Shown: positions 45,103 to 55,087 of the stretch, one piece after another
How the letters are laid out: each line of letters opens with the position of its first letter
How positions within the stretch are numbered: the stretch's first letter is position 1
Source: Candidatus Kapaibacterium sp.
Lineage (GTDB): Bacteria; Bacteroidota; Ignavibacteria; Kapaibacteriales; UBA2268
DNA: 64,000 nt
Direction: 5' to 3'
Assembly (NCBI GenBank): GCA_013414795.1
Contig: CP058732.1
Span: 980,501-1,044,500 of the forward strand
Position numbers and translations under genes: made by a program
The notes under the pieces: generated by a model
What the model was told of the DNA's origin: nothing
The model's database searches: none
The model's input: the letters and a program-made list of their open reading frames with translations, nothing else

Positions 45103-47214
45103 ATGGCAAGCGATTACCACACTTCTAATTCATTTATTCAATTACCAGAAAATGCACATCGGGAATTGAAACCTGGGGAAATTTATCGACCTATACTTCA
45201 ACCCGAATACAAATTCCCCGAGGTAACAACATACTCTGTTTTGCTTGGTTTGTTAATGGCGATAGTATTTTCTGCTGCGGCTGCCTATTCCGGGTTGAAA
45301 ATTGGTCAAGTTATGGAAGCGGCAATACCAATTTCAATCATTGCGGTTGGCATTTCAGCGGCAGCACGCAAAAGAAAAGCCCTTGGTCAAAATGTAATTG
45401 TTCAATCGATTGGTGCCTCCTCTGGTGTTATTGTGGCTGGGGCAGTTTTTACAATTCCCGCTTTGTATATTTTGAAACTCGATGCAACTTTCTTCCAAAT
45501 TTTCTTTGCCTCGATGCTTGGAGGCTTTCTTGGAATATTGTTTCTAATACCATTTAGGAAGTTTTTCGTTAAGGAAATGCACGGGAAGTTCCCCTTCCCC
45601 GAGGCTACTGCTATTACCGAAATTTTAGTTACTGGTGAGAAAGGCGGCAAAAGTGCTGGGGTATTGGCAACAAGTGGTATAATTGGCGGGTTGTATGATT
45701 TTTGTGCCACTTCGCTCCACTTGTGGAAGGAAACTTTCACCTCTCGTGTAATTCCCTATGGAGAAATCGTTGCAGAGAAACTGAAGTTGCTATTTCAGTT
45801 GAATATTAGTGCAATGATTTTTGGCTTTGGTTATTTGATTGGATTGAAGTATTCGTTAATAATTACTATTGGTTCTTTTCTCTCTTGGTTCGTTTTGGTT
45901 CCATTAATAAATCAGATTGGACAAATTGCTGCTGGTGGTGGAGCGAATTATTTTGCTACAATGCCACCAGAGCAAATCTTTTCATTATATGTTCGCCCGA
46001 TTGGTATTGGTGCTATCGCTATGGCTGGAATAATTGGAATTATTAAATCATATAAAGTAATTGGCAATGCTTTTTCGTTGGCGGTGCGTGGTTTTAGCAA
46101 AAAGAGAAGAGCGACAGATTCAGACCCCGATTCCCATTTACGTACACAGAAAGATATTAAAATGCATATTTTGCTGATTTTGATTTTCCTTACAATTCTT
46201 GGAATATTTTTGTTCTTGTTGCTTGGCGTTAACATTACTCCCACACAGGCAATTATTGCATTGATTACTGTTGTGGTCATATCATTCCTTTTCACTTCCG
46301 TTGCAGCAAATGCAATTGCAATAGTTGGAACGAACCCAGTTTCTGGTATGACATTAATGACTTTGATTTTGTCTTCTCTTATTCTTACCCAGGCGGGTCT
46401 GACTGGAAAAGAAGGAATGGTTAGTGCTTTAATTATTGGTGGGATAGTATGTACTGCATTGTCTATGGCTGGCGGTTTTATAACCGATTTGAAAGTAGGA
46501 TATTGGATTGGCTCGACACCAATCAAGCAAGAGTCCTTCAAATTTTTAGGAGCGATTGTTTCGGCAGCAACTGTTGGTCTTGTCATTTTTATTTTGAACG
46601 CATCTTATGGCTTTACCAAAGAAGACTATGTAAAAAATCAAAATTTATTTACTCAAGAAGAACTGGCAAAAATCGAACACAAGACTGCCGACGAAGAATT
46701 GATTAAACGATATGAAAAAGCCTTGAATTCTGCCGAGCCATTAGTTGCTCCGCAAGCCAACGCAATGGCTGCGGTCATACAGCCTTTAATGTCTCCGCAA
46801 GCAAAAGTTGATTGGGTTCTTTACCTTGTCGGAGTATTTATTGCTCTTTTTGTGAATTGGCTTGGGATTTCTCCATTGGCTTTTGCTTTGGGAATGTATT
46901 TACCACTTCCCTTGAACACACCATTGTTAGTTGGTGGGTTAATTCACCATTTCATTCAAAAAGGCACCAAAGACGAAAAATTGAAAAATGCCAGGGTACA
47001 GCGTGGAACTCTTATTGCTTCTGGATTTATGGCTGGTGCATCTTTATTTGGAGTAATCGGTGCTTTGTTGCTGTTTTTCAAAGTTAGGCTTTACCAATTT
47101 GTTGGCGAATGGGGTGAAAGCGTTGGAGCAGAGTGGTTAAGCCTTGTAATGTTCACCTTGTTGATAATATATTTTGTCAAAGATACCCTTTCTGCAAAAC
47201 CCGATAAAGAATGA
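45103..47214 (+). CDS. OPT-family oligopeptide transporter
   Basis: A 703-residue membrane protein with about 14-16 hydrophobic segments. Typical OPT stretches are SVLLGLLMAIVFSAAAAYSG, GQNVIVQSIGASSG, HGKFPFPEATAITEIL and AGGGANYFATMPP. These transporters import short peptides or siderophore-like chelates with protons. The start is ATG 45103 behind a GGAG. It lies between pepT and the flippase-like gene; its stop overlaps the next start (ATGA). Confidence 0.92.
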   Translation: MASDYHTSNSFIQLPENAHRELKPGEIYRPILQPEYKFPEVTTYSVLLGLLMAIVFSAAAAYSGLKIGQVMEAAIPISIIAVGISAAARKRKALGQNVIVQSIGASSGVIVAGAVFTIPALYILKLDATFFQIFFASMLGGFLGILFLIPFRKFFVKEMHGKFPFPEATAITEILVTGEKGGKSAGVLATSGIIGGLYDFCATSLHLWKETFTSRVIPYGEIVAEKLKLLFQLNISAMIFGFGYLIGLKYSLIITIGSFLSWFVLVPLINQIGQIAAGGGANYFATMPPEQIFSLYVRPIGIGAIAMAGIIGIIKSYKVIGNAFSLAVRGFSKKRRATDSDPDSHLRTQKDIKMHILLILIFLTILGIFLFLLLGVNITPTQAIIALITVVVISFLFTSVAANAIAIVGTNPVSGMTLMTLILSSLILTQAGLTGKEGMVSALIIGGIVCTALSMAGGFITDLKVGYWIGSTPIKQESFKFLGAIVSAATVGLVIFILNASYGFTKEDYVKNQNLFTQEELAKIEHKTADEELIKRYEKALNSAEPLVAPQANAMAAVIQPLMSPQAKVDWVLYLVGVFIALFVNWLGISPLAFALGMYLPLPLNTPLLVGGLIHHFIQKGTKDEKLKNARVQRGTLIASGFMAGASLFGVIGALLLFFKVRLYQFVGEWGESVGAEWLSLVMFTLLIIYFVKDTLSAKPDKE

Positions 47215-48281
47215 CGGACAGATTTGAAAGCAAATTAAAAGGAAAGCAAATTGGGAGAATTATTAACTATTCTTTGTCAATAATTCTTCTAATTTTGTTG
47301 GTTTATTTTTCTTTGAAAGGTTTAAATCTTGCATCGCTTGGAAAGTACATAGTTTCGGCAAATTACTTGTGGGTTTTGTTGTCAATTCCAGTTGGATTGG
47401 CATCGCATTGGGCAAGGGCTATTCGATGGAAAACAATGTTGAAGCCAATAGCCAACCCTAAATCTACTTGGAATTTGTTCTCTGCTGTTATGGCTGGCTA
47501 TGCAGTAAACAACATCGTTCCAAGGGGTGGAGAACTATTGCGACCGTATTATTACAGCAAGCGAGAGAAAATTTCTTTCACAATGACCTTTGCTACGATT
47601 GTTGTCGAACGCTTTCTCGACTTGATTTCTTTGCTATTGGTCTTTGTTCTTGCTTATTTCTTCTTTCGCAATCAACTAAAAATGGCTCTTCCCAATTTGC
47701 ATATTGAAAATATTATTTACCCGACAATATTGATTATTATCATTGGAATATTAAGTTTTTACAAGCGGTGGATTGATTTCCTTTTACAGAAATTAGTAAA
47801 ACCTATATCAAGAAAAATTTACAATCGCTTGAATGAACTTTTCGAGAAGTTTTTTCTTGGGCTAACTGTTATCAAACAACCTGCCCAATACCTTCAACTT
47901 GCTCTGGAGTCGCTGTTGATTTGGTTTCTTTACACTGTTCCTATGTACCTTATGTTTTTTTCGTTTAGTTTTGCCAAAACATATAACCTTGGTTTCGACG
48001 ATGCAATTTTATTGATTATAATTTCTGGAATTGGCTACACAGTTGCACCAACCCCAGGAGCAATTGGCGTCTACCATTTCCTGATTCAAAATGCACTTAA
48101 CAAACTCTATGGTGTTGGGATGGAGGAAGCCCTTGCCTATGCAACAGTTACCCACGCAATAAATTTTCTATCCCAAGTAATCGTCGGCGGTCTTTTCTTG
48201 TTGCGTGAAAATTTGAGTTTAATTCCAAAAGTAAACCCAGAAGAAGTAATGAACAATGGAAAAGATACGACTTCGAGTTAA
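47211..48281 (+). CDS. Lysylphosphatidylglycerol synthase TM-region (flippase-like) family protein
   Basis: A 356-residue membrane protein with about eight hydrophobic segments. Family marks are SIPVGLASHWARAIRWKTML, AGYAVNNIVPRGGELLRPYY, and TPGAIGVYHFLI. It corresponds to the N-terminal flippase half of MprF-type proteins without the synthase domain (UPF0104). The lipid moved is unknown. It is in an operon-like run with the OPT gene upstream and rlmI overlapping by 26 bp downstream. Confidence 0.88.
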   Translation: MTDRFESKLKGKQIGRIINYSLSIILLILLVYFSLKGLNLASLGKYIVSANYLWVLLSIPVGLASHWARAIRWKTMLKPIANPKSTWNLFSAVMAGYAVNNIVPRGGELLRPYYYSKREKISFTMTFATIVVERFLDLISLLLVFVLAYFFFRNQLKMALPNLHIENIIYPTILIIIIGILSFYKRWIDFLLQKLVKPISRKIYNRLNELFEKFFLGLTVIKQPAQYLQLALESLLIWFLYTVPMYLMFFSFSFAKTYNLGFDDAILLIIISGIGYTVAPTPGAIGVYHFLIQNALNKLYGVGMEEALAYATVTHAINFLSQVIVGGLFLLRENLSLIPKVNPEEVMNNGKDTTSS

Positions 48282-49431
48282 GAAAATTCCTCGGGTTGAA
48301 ATTGGACATTTGTGGATTTTTAGCAATGAACTTGAAACAGTACCCAAACTCGAACCAGGTTCGATTGTAGAAGTTCTTACATCAGAGGGGAAAAGTCTTG
48401 GTCTTGCATTTTACAATCCGCATAGTTTAATTGCTTTGCGTCTTTTAAAATTAACCATTGTTGACGATGTTCTGCGTTCAATTAAATATCGCATTCTTCG
48501 TGCGAAACTGCTTCGAGAAAAAATTTTCCCAAACGAAAATTGCTATCGTTTGGTTTATGCCGAATCAGATTGTCTTCCAGGATTGATTATTGACAGATTT
48601 GCAGACTATTTCGTGGTTCAGGTTAATTCTGCTGGTATGGAGAAATTCATTGACACAATTCCCAAAATAATAACGGAACTTTATCCTAATTGCAAGGGAA
48701 TCATTGCCAAAAATGTAACCCATTTTCGAAAACTTGAAGGTTTGGAAAATTATGAAAAAGTTTTATTTGGGCAGATACCCGAGGAAGTTGTTGTAACAGA
48801 AAGTGGGGTGAAATATATTCTGAATTTTTACCAAGCACAAAAAACTGGCTTGTTTTTAGACCAGAAGTTGAACAAACGCTTTATTCGACGAATTTCATCA
48901 AATCTTAAAGTGCTTGATTGCTACTCGAACTTCGGAGGTTTTGGTTTGAATGCTGCTCTTGGTGGAGCAAGAGAAGTAACTTTGGTAGATATTTCCGATA
49001 CTGCCTTGGGTTATGCTCGGAGGAATTTTGAACTCAACGGGCTTAAGAATGGGAATTTTGTTTGTATGGACGCTTTGGATTTCCTTCGACAAGAATTTAA
49101 TCAGAACCGAAAATACGACCTTGTCGTCCTCGATCCACCTTCATTTACAAAAAGCAAAAAAAATGTTCAATCTGCAATTGCAGGTTATCACCAGATAAAC
49201 AAATTTGCAATGCGCATTATTTCTGATAATGGCTTTCTTGCAACCGCAAGTTGTTCGATGCACATCGACGAGCCAACATTTTTGCATATTATTGAAGAAG
49301 TTGCCTACTCACAAAGAATTACATTGAAACTGATTTATAGGGGAGGGCAAGCCCCCGACCATCCAATTCTTCTTTCTATGCCAGAAACTCGCTACTTAAA
49401 ATTCTTTGTTTTTCAAATTTCGAAAGGATAG
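48256..49431 (+). CDS. rlmI: 23S rRNA m5C methyltransferase (RlmI-like, PUA domain)
   Basis: A 391-residue protein with an N-terminal PUA domain (GHLWIFSNELETV, GKSLGLAFYNP), a central region, and a SAM-dependent domain with LDCYSNFGGFGLNAAL (motif I), TLVDISDTALGYARRN, and the VLDPPSFTKSK motif IV. A catalytic Cys is in LATASCSMH. RlmI methylates C1962 of 23S rRNA in E. coli. Its start lies inside the upstream gene. Confidence 0.92.
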   Translation: MEKIRLRVKKIPRVEIGHLWIFSNELETVPKLEPGSIVEVLTSEGKSLGLAFYNPHSLIALRLLKLTIVDDVLRSIKYRILRAKLLREKIFPNENCYRLVYAESDCLPGLIIDRFADYFVVQVNSAGMEKFIDTIPKIITELYPNCKGIIAKNVTHFRKLEGLENYEKVLFGQIPEEVVVTESGVKYILNFYQAQKTGLFLDQKLNKRFIRRISSNLKVLDCYSNFGGFGLNAALGGAREVTLVDISDTALGYARRNFELNGLKNGNFVCMDALDFLRQEFNQNRKYDLVVLDPPSFTKSKKNVQSAIAGYHQINKFAMRIISDNGFLATASCSMHIDEPTFLHIIEEVAYSQRITLKLIYRGGQAPDHPILLSMPETRYLKFFVFQISKG

Positions 49432-49435
49432 TCTC

Positions 49436-50269
49436 TTGGAAATACTTTATGCTATAATCATCGGAATTGTGCAAGGGCTGACAGAATTTCTACCAGTTAG
49501 CAGTACAGCACATATGACGATAGTTGCAAAGTTGCTCGGTGCGAACGCAATTTCGGACCCAAAAGTTTGGACCGCTACTATGGCAACTATTCAACTTGGC
49601 ACTCTTGCTTCGCTATTGTTTTACTTTCGAAAAGAAATTGTTTCAATCTTTGTTGCAATGGCGAAAGAACCGTCAAAATTTAGGAAGGAGGGTTTTTCTG
49701 CTTTACAAAGCGATGACCGTCTTGGTTGGCTGATTGTTATTGGTTCCATTCCGATTTTCATTTTAGGTTATCTCTTGAAGGACTTTATCGAAGGTGAATT
49801 CACTAAAAGTTTCTGGACAATTTCGACTTCTCTTATCATTGTTGCTTTAATTCTTTGGGTTGCAGAAAAAATGGGAAAATTTGCCAAGACGATTGAGGAT
49901 GTTTCATTGCTGGACGCATTTTTGGTGGGTGTGGCACAATGCTTTGCGTTGATACCTGGGGTTTCCCGCTCGGGTGCGACTATAACTGCTGGCTTATTCC
50001 TTGGGTTTAAAAGGGAAGAAGCAGCCCGCTTCTCTTTTCTTTTAAGCATTCCTGCGGTTTTTGTTAGCGGCGTTTACGAGTTTGTTTCAAACTTTGAATT
50101 GCTTTCCTTGGATTTATTGTTGTTTCTTGCTATTTCAACGATTACCGCTTTTGTTTCTGGTATCTTTGCTATTTCGTTTCTTTTGAACTATTTGAAGAGA
50201 AAATCTACTCTTGCCTTCGTCGTTTATAGAATAGTGCTTGGTGTTGCGATTATTTTGTGGTTTATATGA
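49436..50269 (+). CDS. uppP: Undecaprenyl-diphosphatase (UppP/BacA)
   Basis: A 277-residue integral membrane enzyme that recycles undecaprenyl pyrophosphate for cell-wall lipid-linked synthesis; also linked to bacitracin resistance. Catalytic motifs are QGLTEFLPVSSTAHM near the N-terminus and PGVSRSGAT. The start is a TTG at 49436, 7 nt after GAAAGGA, giving the standard N-terminus; no suitable ATG is near. It follows rlmI by 4 nt and overlaps the PPIase gene by 4 nt (ATGA). Confidence 0.92.
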   Translation: MEILYAIIIGIVQGLTEFLPVSSTAHMTIVAKLLGANAISDPKVWTATMATIQLGTLASLLFYFRKEIVSIFVAMAKEPSKFRKEGFSALQSDDRLGWLIVIGSIPIFILGYLLKDFIEGEFTKSFWTISTSLIIVALILWVAEKMGKFAKTIEDVSLLDAFLVGVAQCFALIPGVSRSGATITAGLFLGFKREEAARFSFLLSIPAVFVSGVYEFVSNFELLSLDLLLFLAISTITAFVSGIFAISFLLNYLKRKSTLAFVVYRIVLGVAIILWFI

Positions 50270-51006
50270 AATTTCTGTTTCTGCCTTTAATGATTTTATT
50301 GTTTGTTTTTGGTGCCTGCAACAAATCAGATAGAGAAGAAACGCAGATTCCCAAAAGAACAATTGATACAAACGACAAAAATTACCGAGAGGTTGTTCCA
50401 GTTTCTCGGCTGAAATTTGATATTCAATTGAACCCAGATTCAGTTAATGTGACCCATTTTGCTACAATAAAAACTACTTTTGGTGATTTTAAAATTGCAC
50501 TTTTTGGTGAAGATGCTCCAAAGACCGTGAAAAATTTCATTACACTTGCTCGTCAAGGTTATTTCAACAATACTTTAATCCATAGAATTTCAAAAAATTT
50601 TCTAATTCAGATGGGAGACGGAACCACTCGGTATCCATCGAAAAAGAATGAATGGGGCAAAGGGGGGAAAAGTATTTATGGTGGTTATTTCCAAGACGAA
50701 ATTAATCCCAACTCGCCTATTTATCGAGTTGGTTATACCTTCGGAACTGTTGCAATGGCAAATAGCGGACCCAATAAAAATCTAAGCCAGTTTTTCATTT
50801 GCCTCGATGAAGCACGAGACCTGGATAAAAAATACACAATCTTTGGCAAAGTTGTCGATGGTTTCGATGTTATTAACAAGATTGAAGACCAAGAGATTAT
50901 CCCATTCAAATTTGATAGCCTCGACGGGACCCCAAAAAAGCCAATAGTGATTTTTCGAGTTATTGTTAAGGAAAATAAGAAGAATTCAACAAGGGAGAAT
51001 AATTAA
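50266..51006 (+). CDS. Cyclophilin-type peptidyl-prolyl isomerase lipoprotein
   Basis: A 246-residue exported lipoprotein: MKFLFLPLMILLFVFGAC is a lipobox signal. The cyclophilin core starts with TFGDFKIALFGEDAPKTVKNF, FHRISK-like LIHRISKNFLIQMGDG, TVAMANSGPNKNLSQFFI and YTIFGKVVDGFDVI. It probably helps fold envelope proteins. It ends the pepT-to-PPIase run; the porin gene begins about 100 nt later with its own AT-rich leader. Confidence 0.9.
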   Translation: MKFLFLPLMILLFVFGACNKSDREETQIPKRTIDTNDKNYREVVPVSRLKFDIQLNPDSVNVTHFATIKTTFGDFKIALFGEDAPKTVKNFITLARQGYFNNTLIHRISKNFLIQMGDGTTRYPSKKNEWGKGGKSIYGGYFQDEINPNSPIYRVGYTFGTVAMANSGPNKNLSQFFICLDEARDLDKKYTIFGKVVDGFDVINKIEDQEIIPFKFDSLDGTPKKPIVIFRVIVKENKKNSTRENN

Positions 51007-51107
51007 CTTTTTAAGAAATTTCCAAAATTTTTTGAGAATTTTTTATGTCTTTTTAAGTATTTTTTTAATTTAGTAATTTAGTTAAACGATTAAATGAAAA
51101 TATAAAA

Positions 51108-52424
51108 ATGTTACGGATACTGTTTTTTGCTGTAATAATGTTGTTGAATTTAAAGTTGTATTCATTTGATTTAACTCCTTTGGGAAATGTTCGTTATAGA
51201 TTTGAATTTTGGGATGGAATGAACCAGAAGAATTTTGGTTATTCTGGCGAGAATGCTATTGGTAAACTAAACGATAAAATAATTTTTCAAAGAATAATTG
51301 CGGGGTTTCGTTTTGCTTCTTCCACAAAATTCGCTTTTGTGGTAAGCCTTCAAGACTCTCGTGCTTTTGGAAGTTCTTTAACTTCAAACGACTTTAAGAT
51401 TGGGACAAAGGATAACTATTACATTATGAACCCGAACGAGGAATTTTTTGATTTTAACAATTTGTATGTCGAGGTAGATTCAATTTTCGGCTATACTAAT
51501 TTAACACTTGGTAGACAAAAGATTGCATATGGCGATTTCCGTGCCTTTGGTCCAGGAGAGTGGGGCAATACGGGGCGTTGGTGTTGGGACGCTTTAAAAT
51601 TACAATTCAAAAAAGGAACAGATATGTTGTCTTTTTGGATTGGGGGTACTAAAATTCACAATCCCAAAGTGACATCTTTTCCTTTTTTCAATACAGAATA
51701 CTATGGTTTTGGTTCATATTCAAGTTTGCAAGTTTTGCAAGACTTAAAATTTGAGCCTTTCTTTGCTGGGAAATTTCAAGGAAGTGCTCGGTATATCAAA
51801 GACCAGAAGATTTCTCTTTACTGGGCTGGCTTGCGAATTCTTGATTCCAATGTTGCCACTTTTCTAATCGATTTAACAGGAGCATATGAATTTGGAAAGA
51901 AGAATACAAACACCGTCAGTGCTTATGCATATTTTGCAAAACTCGGAAGATGGTTTTCCGCCTCGTTGATAAAGGCATTTTTAAGTTTAAGATATACATT
52001 TGCTTCTGGTGGGTTGAATTCCGACGGCAGCAATGCAAAGTTCGAACCAATTTATGGTGCTAATGACAAGTATTATGGTTGGATGAATGTTGTTTCTTGG
52101 AGCAATTTGAGAAATCCAGAAATGGTACTTGAACTTTACATTGGAAAAAATTTTTGGAGTGAAATTAAGTACAATTGGTTCTTTGTAAACGATGTGAATG
52201 AAAAAATTTTGGGTCTCAGTGTCGGGCAGTCCAAGCATTTAGGAAATGAATTCGACATTTTTGCAAATTATAAGTTTAGCAAAAGAATCGCTTTCACAAG
52301 CGTTTTTGGCTTTTTCCAACCAATTGATTGCTATACAAAAGATTTATCAAAACCTAAAAATGCTTATTATTTTGCTCTACAAGTACTTTTCCAATTGTTT
52401 AATAATAACTTTGGTGCCATATGA
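51108..52424 (+). CDS. Outer-membrane beta-barrel protein (alginate-export family-like)
   Basis: A 438-residue exported protein with a signal peptide (MLRILFFAVIMLLNLKLYS). The body shows alternating amphipathic strands ending with a C-terminal hydrophobic strand. LTLGRQKIAYGDFR and GNTGRWCWDALKL resemble Alginate_exp-type porins. It probably lets small solutes through the outer membrane. Its stop overlaps the YeeE/YedE start (ATGA), so they form a pair. Confidence 0.75.
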   Translation: MLRILFFAVIMLLNLKLYSFDLTPLGNVRYRFEFWDGMNQKNFGYSGENAIGKLNDKIIFQRIIAGFRFASSTKFAFVVSLQDSRAFGSSLTSNDFKIGTKDNYYIMNPNEEFFDFNNLYVEVDSIFGYTNLTLGRQKIAYGDFRAFGPGEWGNTGRWCWDALKLQFKKGTDMLSFWIGGTKIHNPKVTSFPFFNTEYYGFGSYSSLQVLQDLKFEPFFAGKFQGSARYIKDQKISLYWAGLRILDSNVATFLIDLTGAYEFGKKNTNTVSAYAYFAKLGRWFSASLIKAFLSLRYTFASGGLNSDGSNAKFEPIYGANDKYYGWMNVVSWSNLRNPEMVLELYIGKNFWSEIKYNWFFVNDVNEKILGLSVGQSKHLGNEFDIFANYKFSKRIAFTSVFGFFQPIDCYTKDLSKPKNAYYFALQVLFQLFNNNFGAI

Positions 52425-53655
52425 ACAATAACGTAAAGTTGTGGTCTTTGCTTTTTATTGTGCTTTTAGTAATCCCATTAATTATTAGTATTTACACAAA
52501 TTTTTGGGGGATTAGTGCAATTTCTGTTGGCTTACTTTTTGGATTTGCTTTGCAGAAAGGTGACCTCTGTGGTTCATCTTCGATGAGCGAGGTTTTGCTA
52601 TTCAAAGATTACTCGAAAATATTTGGGCTTTGGGTTGCAATTGTAAGTTCGATGGTATTTTTTGCTATTCTACAACTACTTGGTGTCGTTGAACTTGCCC
52701 CAAAGAAATTTATTTGGCTCAATGCATTGGTTGGGGGCTTCGTTTTTGGTTTTGGGACAGTTCTTGCTGGTGGATGCATAAGCGGTTGCCTTTACAAGGC
52801 GTCTGCGGGGAATATCAATTCATTCGTAGCGTTGCTAACCATCCCAATAGGAATCGCCGCTGTCGACTATGGTTTCCTTAAGCCTTTGCAAGATTATTTA
52901 TTACAATTTGTGATTAATCACCCAGATGGGAAACCATTGACCCTTTATTCTGTTTTAGGCGTTCCATATTGGGTTTTGGTAATACTTTTTGTGATTATTA
53001 CAATCTGGTTGGGTTATCTTTTAAAAAAGAAAGTTAAAGAAAATCAAATTAAATTATCCAAAGAAGGTAATTCAATAACTCGGTTTATTACAAGACCTTG
53101 GAAACCCTGGCAATCTGGGATTGCTATTGGAATGATTGGTATGCTTGCCTGGTTATCCTCTTTGCCGACTGGAAGGAATTATCCCTTAGGGGTAACCCAC
53201 GGGGTCAGTTACATTTCCAAGTTGTTGTTGAAAAAAATGTTCAAGTTGTTACTGGTAAACCGAAACCCGTAGTACAAATTCAACAAACTTCGCAACCTTT
53301 TCAAACTGCTGAATCCAAGCCGCAATTTCAATCGCAACCACAACCACAACCACGCAAAATTAACTTTTGGCTTATGATGTTAATTGTGGGTTTGCTAATT
53401 GGTTCATTCCTTTCGTCAAAAATTACAAATAATTTCAAACTTCTACCAAAGCCACCCGAGCAAACAATAATTTCAGGAATTGGCGCTTTTATTGTTGGAG
53501 TTGGGGCTGGAAAAGGAACTGGTTGCGTAATTGGAAACATTATTTCTGGTTGGGCAATGATGAGCCTTTCAATGTTTATTTTTGGTGTTATGACTTTGTT
53601 AGGAAATTGGCTTGCTACTTACTTATATCTAATTGGTCCGAGACGAGCAAAGTGA
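52421..53655 (+). pseudogene. YeeE/YedE-family transporter, split by a frameshift
   Basis: A membrane protein of the YeeE/YedE (TsuA-like) family, related to thiosulfate or sulfur-compound uptake. The first frame runs 52421-53272 with QKGDLCGSSS and the Cys-containing GGCISGCLYKASAGN. The second continues to 53655 with GAGKGTGCVIGNIISGW. Between them, after TGRNYPLGVTHG, the frame changes at a GGGG run near 53201-53204: one more G there would join them to QLHFQVVVEK. A Q/P-rich linker follows. It may be a sequencing or assembly error, a real break or a phase-variant state. No classical slippery heptamer is present. Confidence 0.8.
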
Positions 53656-53882
53656 AGTTTTTTTAAAATATTTAAAAATCGATTTATTTAAAAATGAATT
53701 TCTTTATTTCCTAAAATTCCTTTATTGCATTATTTACTGCTAAAAACCTACTAAAATCCAAAGTTGTAAAGGTATTTTAATCATTTAAATTAAAGAAAAC
53801 TAACTAAAAATTAATTTTTGTAAAATATTTGTTTTTTAATTTTCATTTTATTATATTAAAACTTAATAAAAACGGATTAACA

Positions 53883-54632
53883 ATGAAAGTAGGATTGGTG
53901 GGTTTTGGAAGAACGGGCGTGAAGGTTGCGTCGGTTTTATTGCAAAGCAAAGAAACTTACCTCGAATGGGTACTTCGCAAATCCTATCGATTGGAGCATC
54001 GCTCCGTTGGAGAATTTCTTGGCATTGAAACTGACGAGCCAGGACTGATTTACTCTGTTCAAGACATTTCTATTGACACTTTGCTTGACCTTCAGCCAGT
54101 TGATATTATAATAGATTTTGCTTCCGAAGAGGCAATTTATAATTATGGAGATGCCGCAGCCAAGAGAAAAGTTCGTATTCTTTCGGCTGTTTCCCATTAC
54201 CCACCAGAAACGATTCAAAAACTTAAAGAATTGGCAAAAGAAACAGTTGTTTTCTGGTCTCCAAATATTACGCTTGGAATAAACTATCTAATAGTGGTTG
54301 CAAAATATCTCAAAAAGATTGCTCCAAATGTTGATTTCGTAATTGTTGAAGAGCATTTCAAAGAAAAAAAGGAGGTTTCTGGTACTGCTCGTGTTATTGC
54401 AAGGGAATTGGGTTTGGACGAAAACGAGATTAAATCAATTCGTGCTGGGGGAATAATTGGTATCCACGAGATTATCTGCGGTTTTCCATACCAAACAGTT
54501 CGATTAATTCACGAATCTGTTTCAAGGGAAGCCTTTGGTAACGGTGCTATTTTTGTTGCTAAGAATTTGATGAACAAGGAACCTGGCTTTTATCAATTCG
54601 AAGAATTACTTCTACCTTATTTTTCAATGTGA
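53883..54632 (+). CDS. Dihydrodipicolinate reductase (DapB)-like protein
   Basis: A 249-residue protein with a DapB-like arrangement: GLVGFGRTGVKVA for NAD(P) binding, IIIDFASEEA, SPNITLGINYLI, and the catalytic-region EEHFKEKKEVSGTA in place of HHxxKxDAPSGTA. IRAGGIIGIHEII matches the family end. DapB reduces dihydrodipicolinate for lysine and diaminopimelate synthesis. Several active-site positions differ from classic DapB, so a specialised homologue is possible. The ATG at 53883 is chosen; the frame upstream is low-complexity. The 227-bp gap before it is AT-rich without a clear signal. Confidence 0.75.
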   Translation: MKVGLVGFGRTGVKVASVLLQSKETYLEWVLRKSYRLEHRSVGEFLGIETDEPGLIYSVQDISIDTLLDLQPVDIIIDFASEEAIYNYGDAAAKRKVRILSAVSHYPPETIQKLKELAKETVVFWSPNITLGINYLIVVAKYLKKIAPNVDFVIVEEHFKEKKEVSGTARVIARELGLDENEIKSIRAGGIIGIHEIICGFPYQTVRLIHESVSREAFGNGAIFVAKNLMNKEPGFYQFEELLLPYFSM

Positions 54633-54653
54633 ACTTATTGAATGAAAGTTCAA

Positions 54654-54686
54654 CAAAAAAGACAAGAGGCGAAGACCTCTTGTCTT
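54654..54686 (-). terminator. Rho-independent terminator of gcvH
   Basis: A perfect 11-bp stem (54659-54669 with 54676-54686) and 6-nt loop is followed on the minus strand by a T run. It lies 20 nt beyond the gcvH stop. Confidence 0.85.
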
Positions 54687-54706
54687 GATACTCTTACAAA
54701 AACAAG

Positions 54707-55087
54707 TTATTGTCCAATCAATTGCTTGTATTCTTCAACGCTTAGCAAGTCGTTTAACTCTTCTGGATTTGTGATTTCAATTTTGATTAGCCAGCCCTCA
54801 CCGTATGGGTCTTTGTTAACGACTTCGGGGTGGTCGTTGATGGAAGAGTTAATTTCGACGACCTTGCCGCTGACTGGTGCATAGATATCTGCAACAGTTT
54901 TTACTGCTTCGATAGTACCAAAAGATTCCCCTTTTTTGACTTCGGTTAAATCGTTTGGGATGTCGACGAAAACAACATCACCAAGTTCGCCTTGAGCGTG
55001 ATCAGTTATACCAATTGTGCCGATGTTACCCTCGACACGAACCCATTCGTGGTCTTTTGTGTACTTTAAATCCTCTGGAAAAACCAT
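54707..55087 (-). CDS. gcvH: Glycine cleavage system H protein
   Basis: A 126-residue lipoyl carrier of the glycine cleavage complex. The lipoylated residue is Lys63 in GTIEAVKTVADIYAPVSG. KYTKDHEWVRVEG at the start is typical. GcvT, GcvP and Lpd genes are absent from the window, and no glycine riboswitch is visible upstream. It has its own terminator. Confidence 0.95.
   Translation of the reverse strand: MVFPEDLKYTKDHEWVRVEGNIGTIGITDHAQGELGDVVFVDIPNDLTEVKKGESFGTIEAVKTVADIYAPVSGKVVEINSSINDHPEVVNKDPYGEGWLIKIEITNPEELNDLLSVEEYKQLIGQ

Noticed and set aside
45948-46586. 212-codon minus-strand ORF opposite the OPT transporter
   Set aside because: A shadow arising from the codon bias of membrane segments; no start signal.
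53189-53210. Programmed -1 frameshift site in the YeeE/YedE gene
   Set aside because: No X-XXY-YYZ heptamer in the reading frame; an indel or sequence error is simpler.
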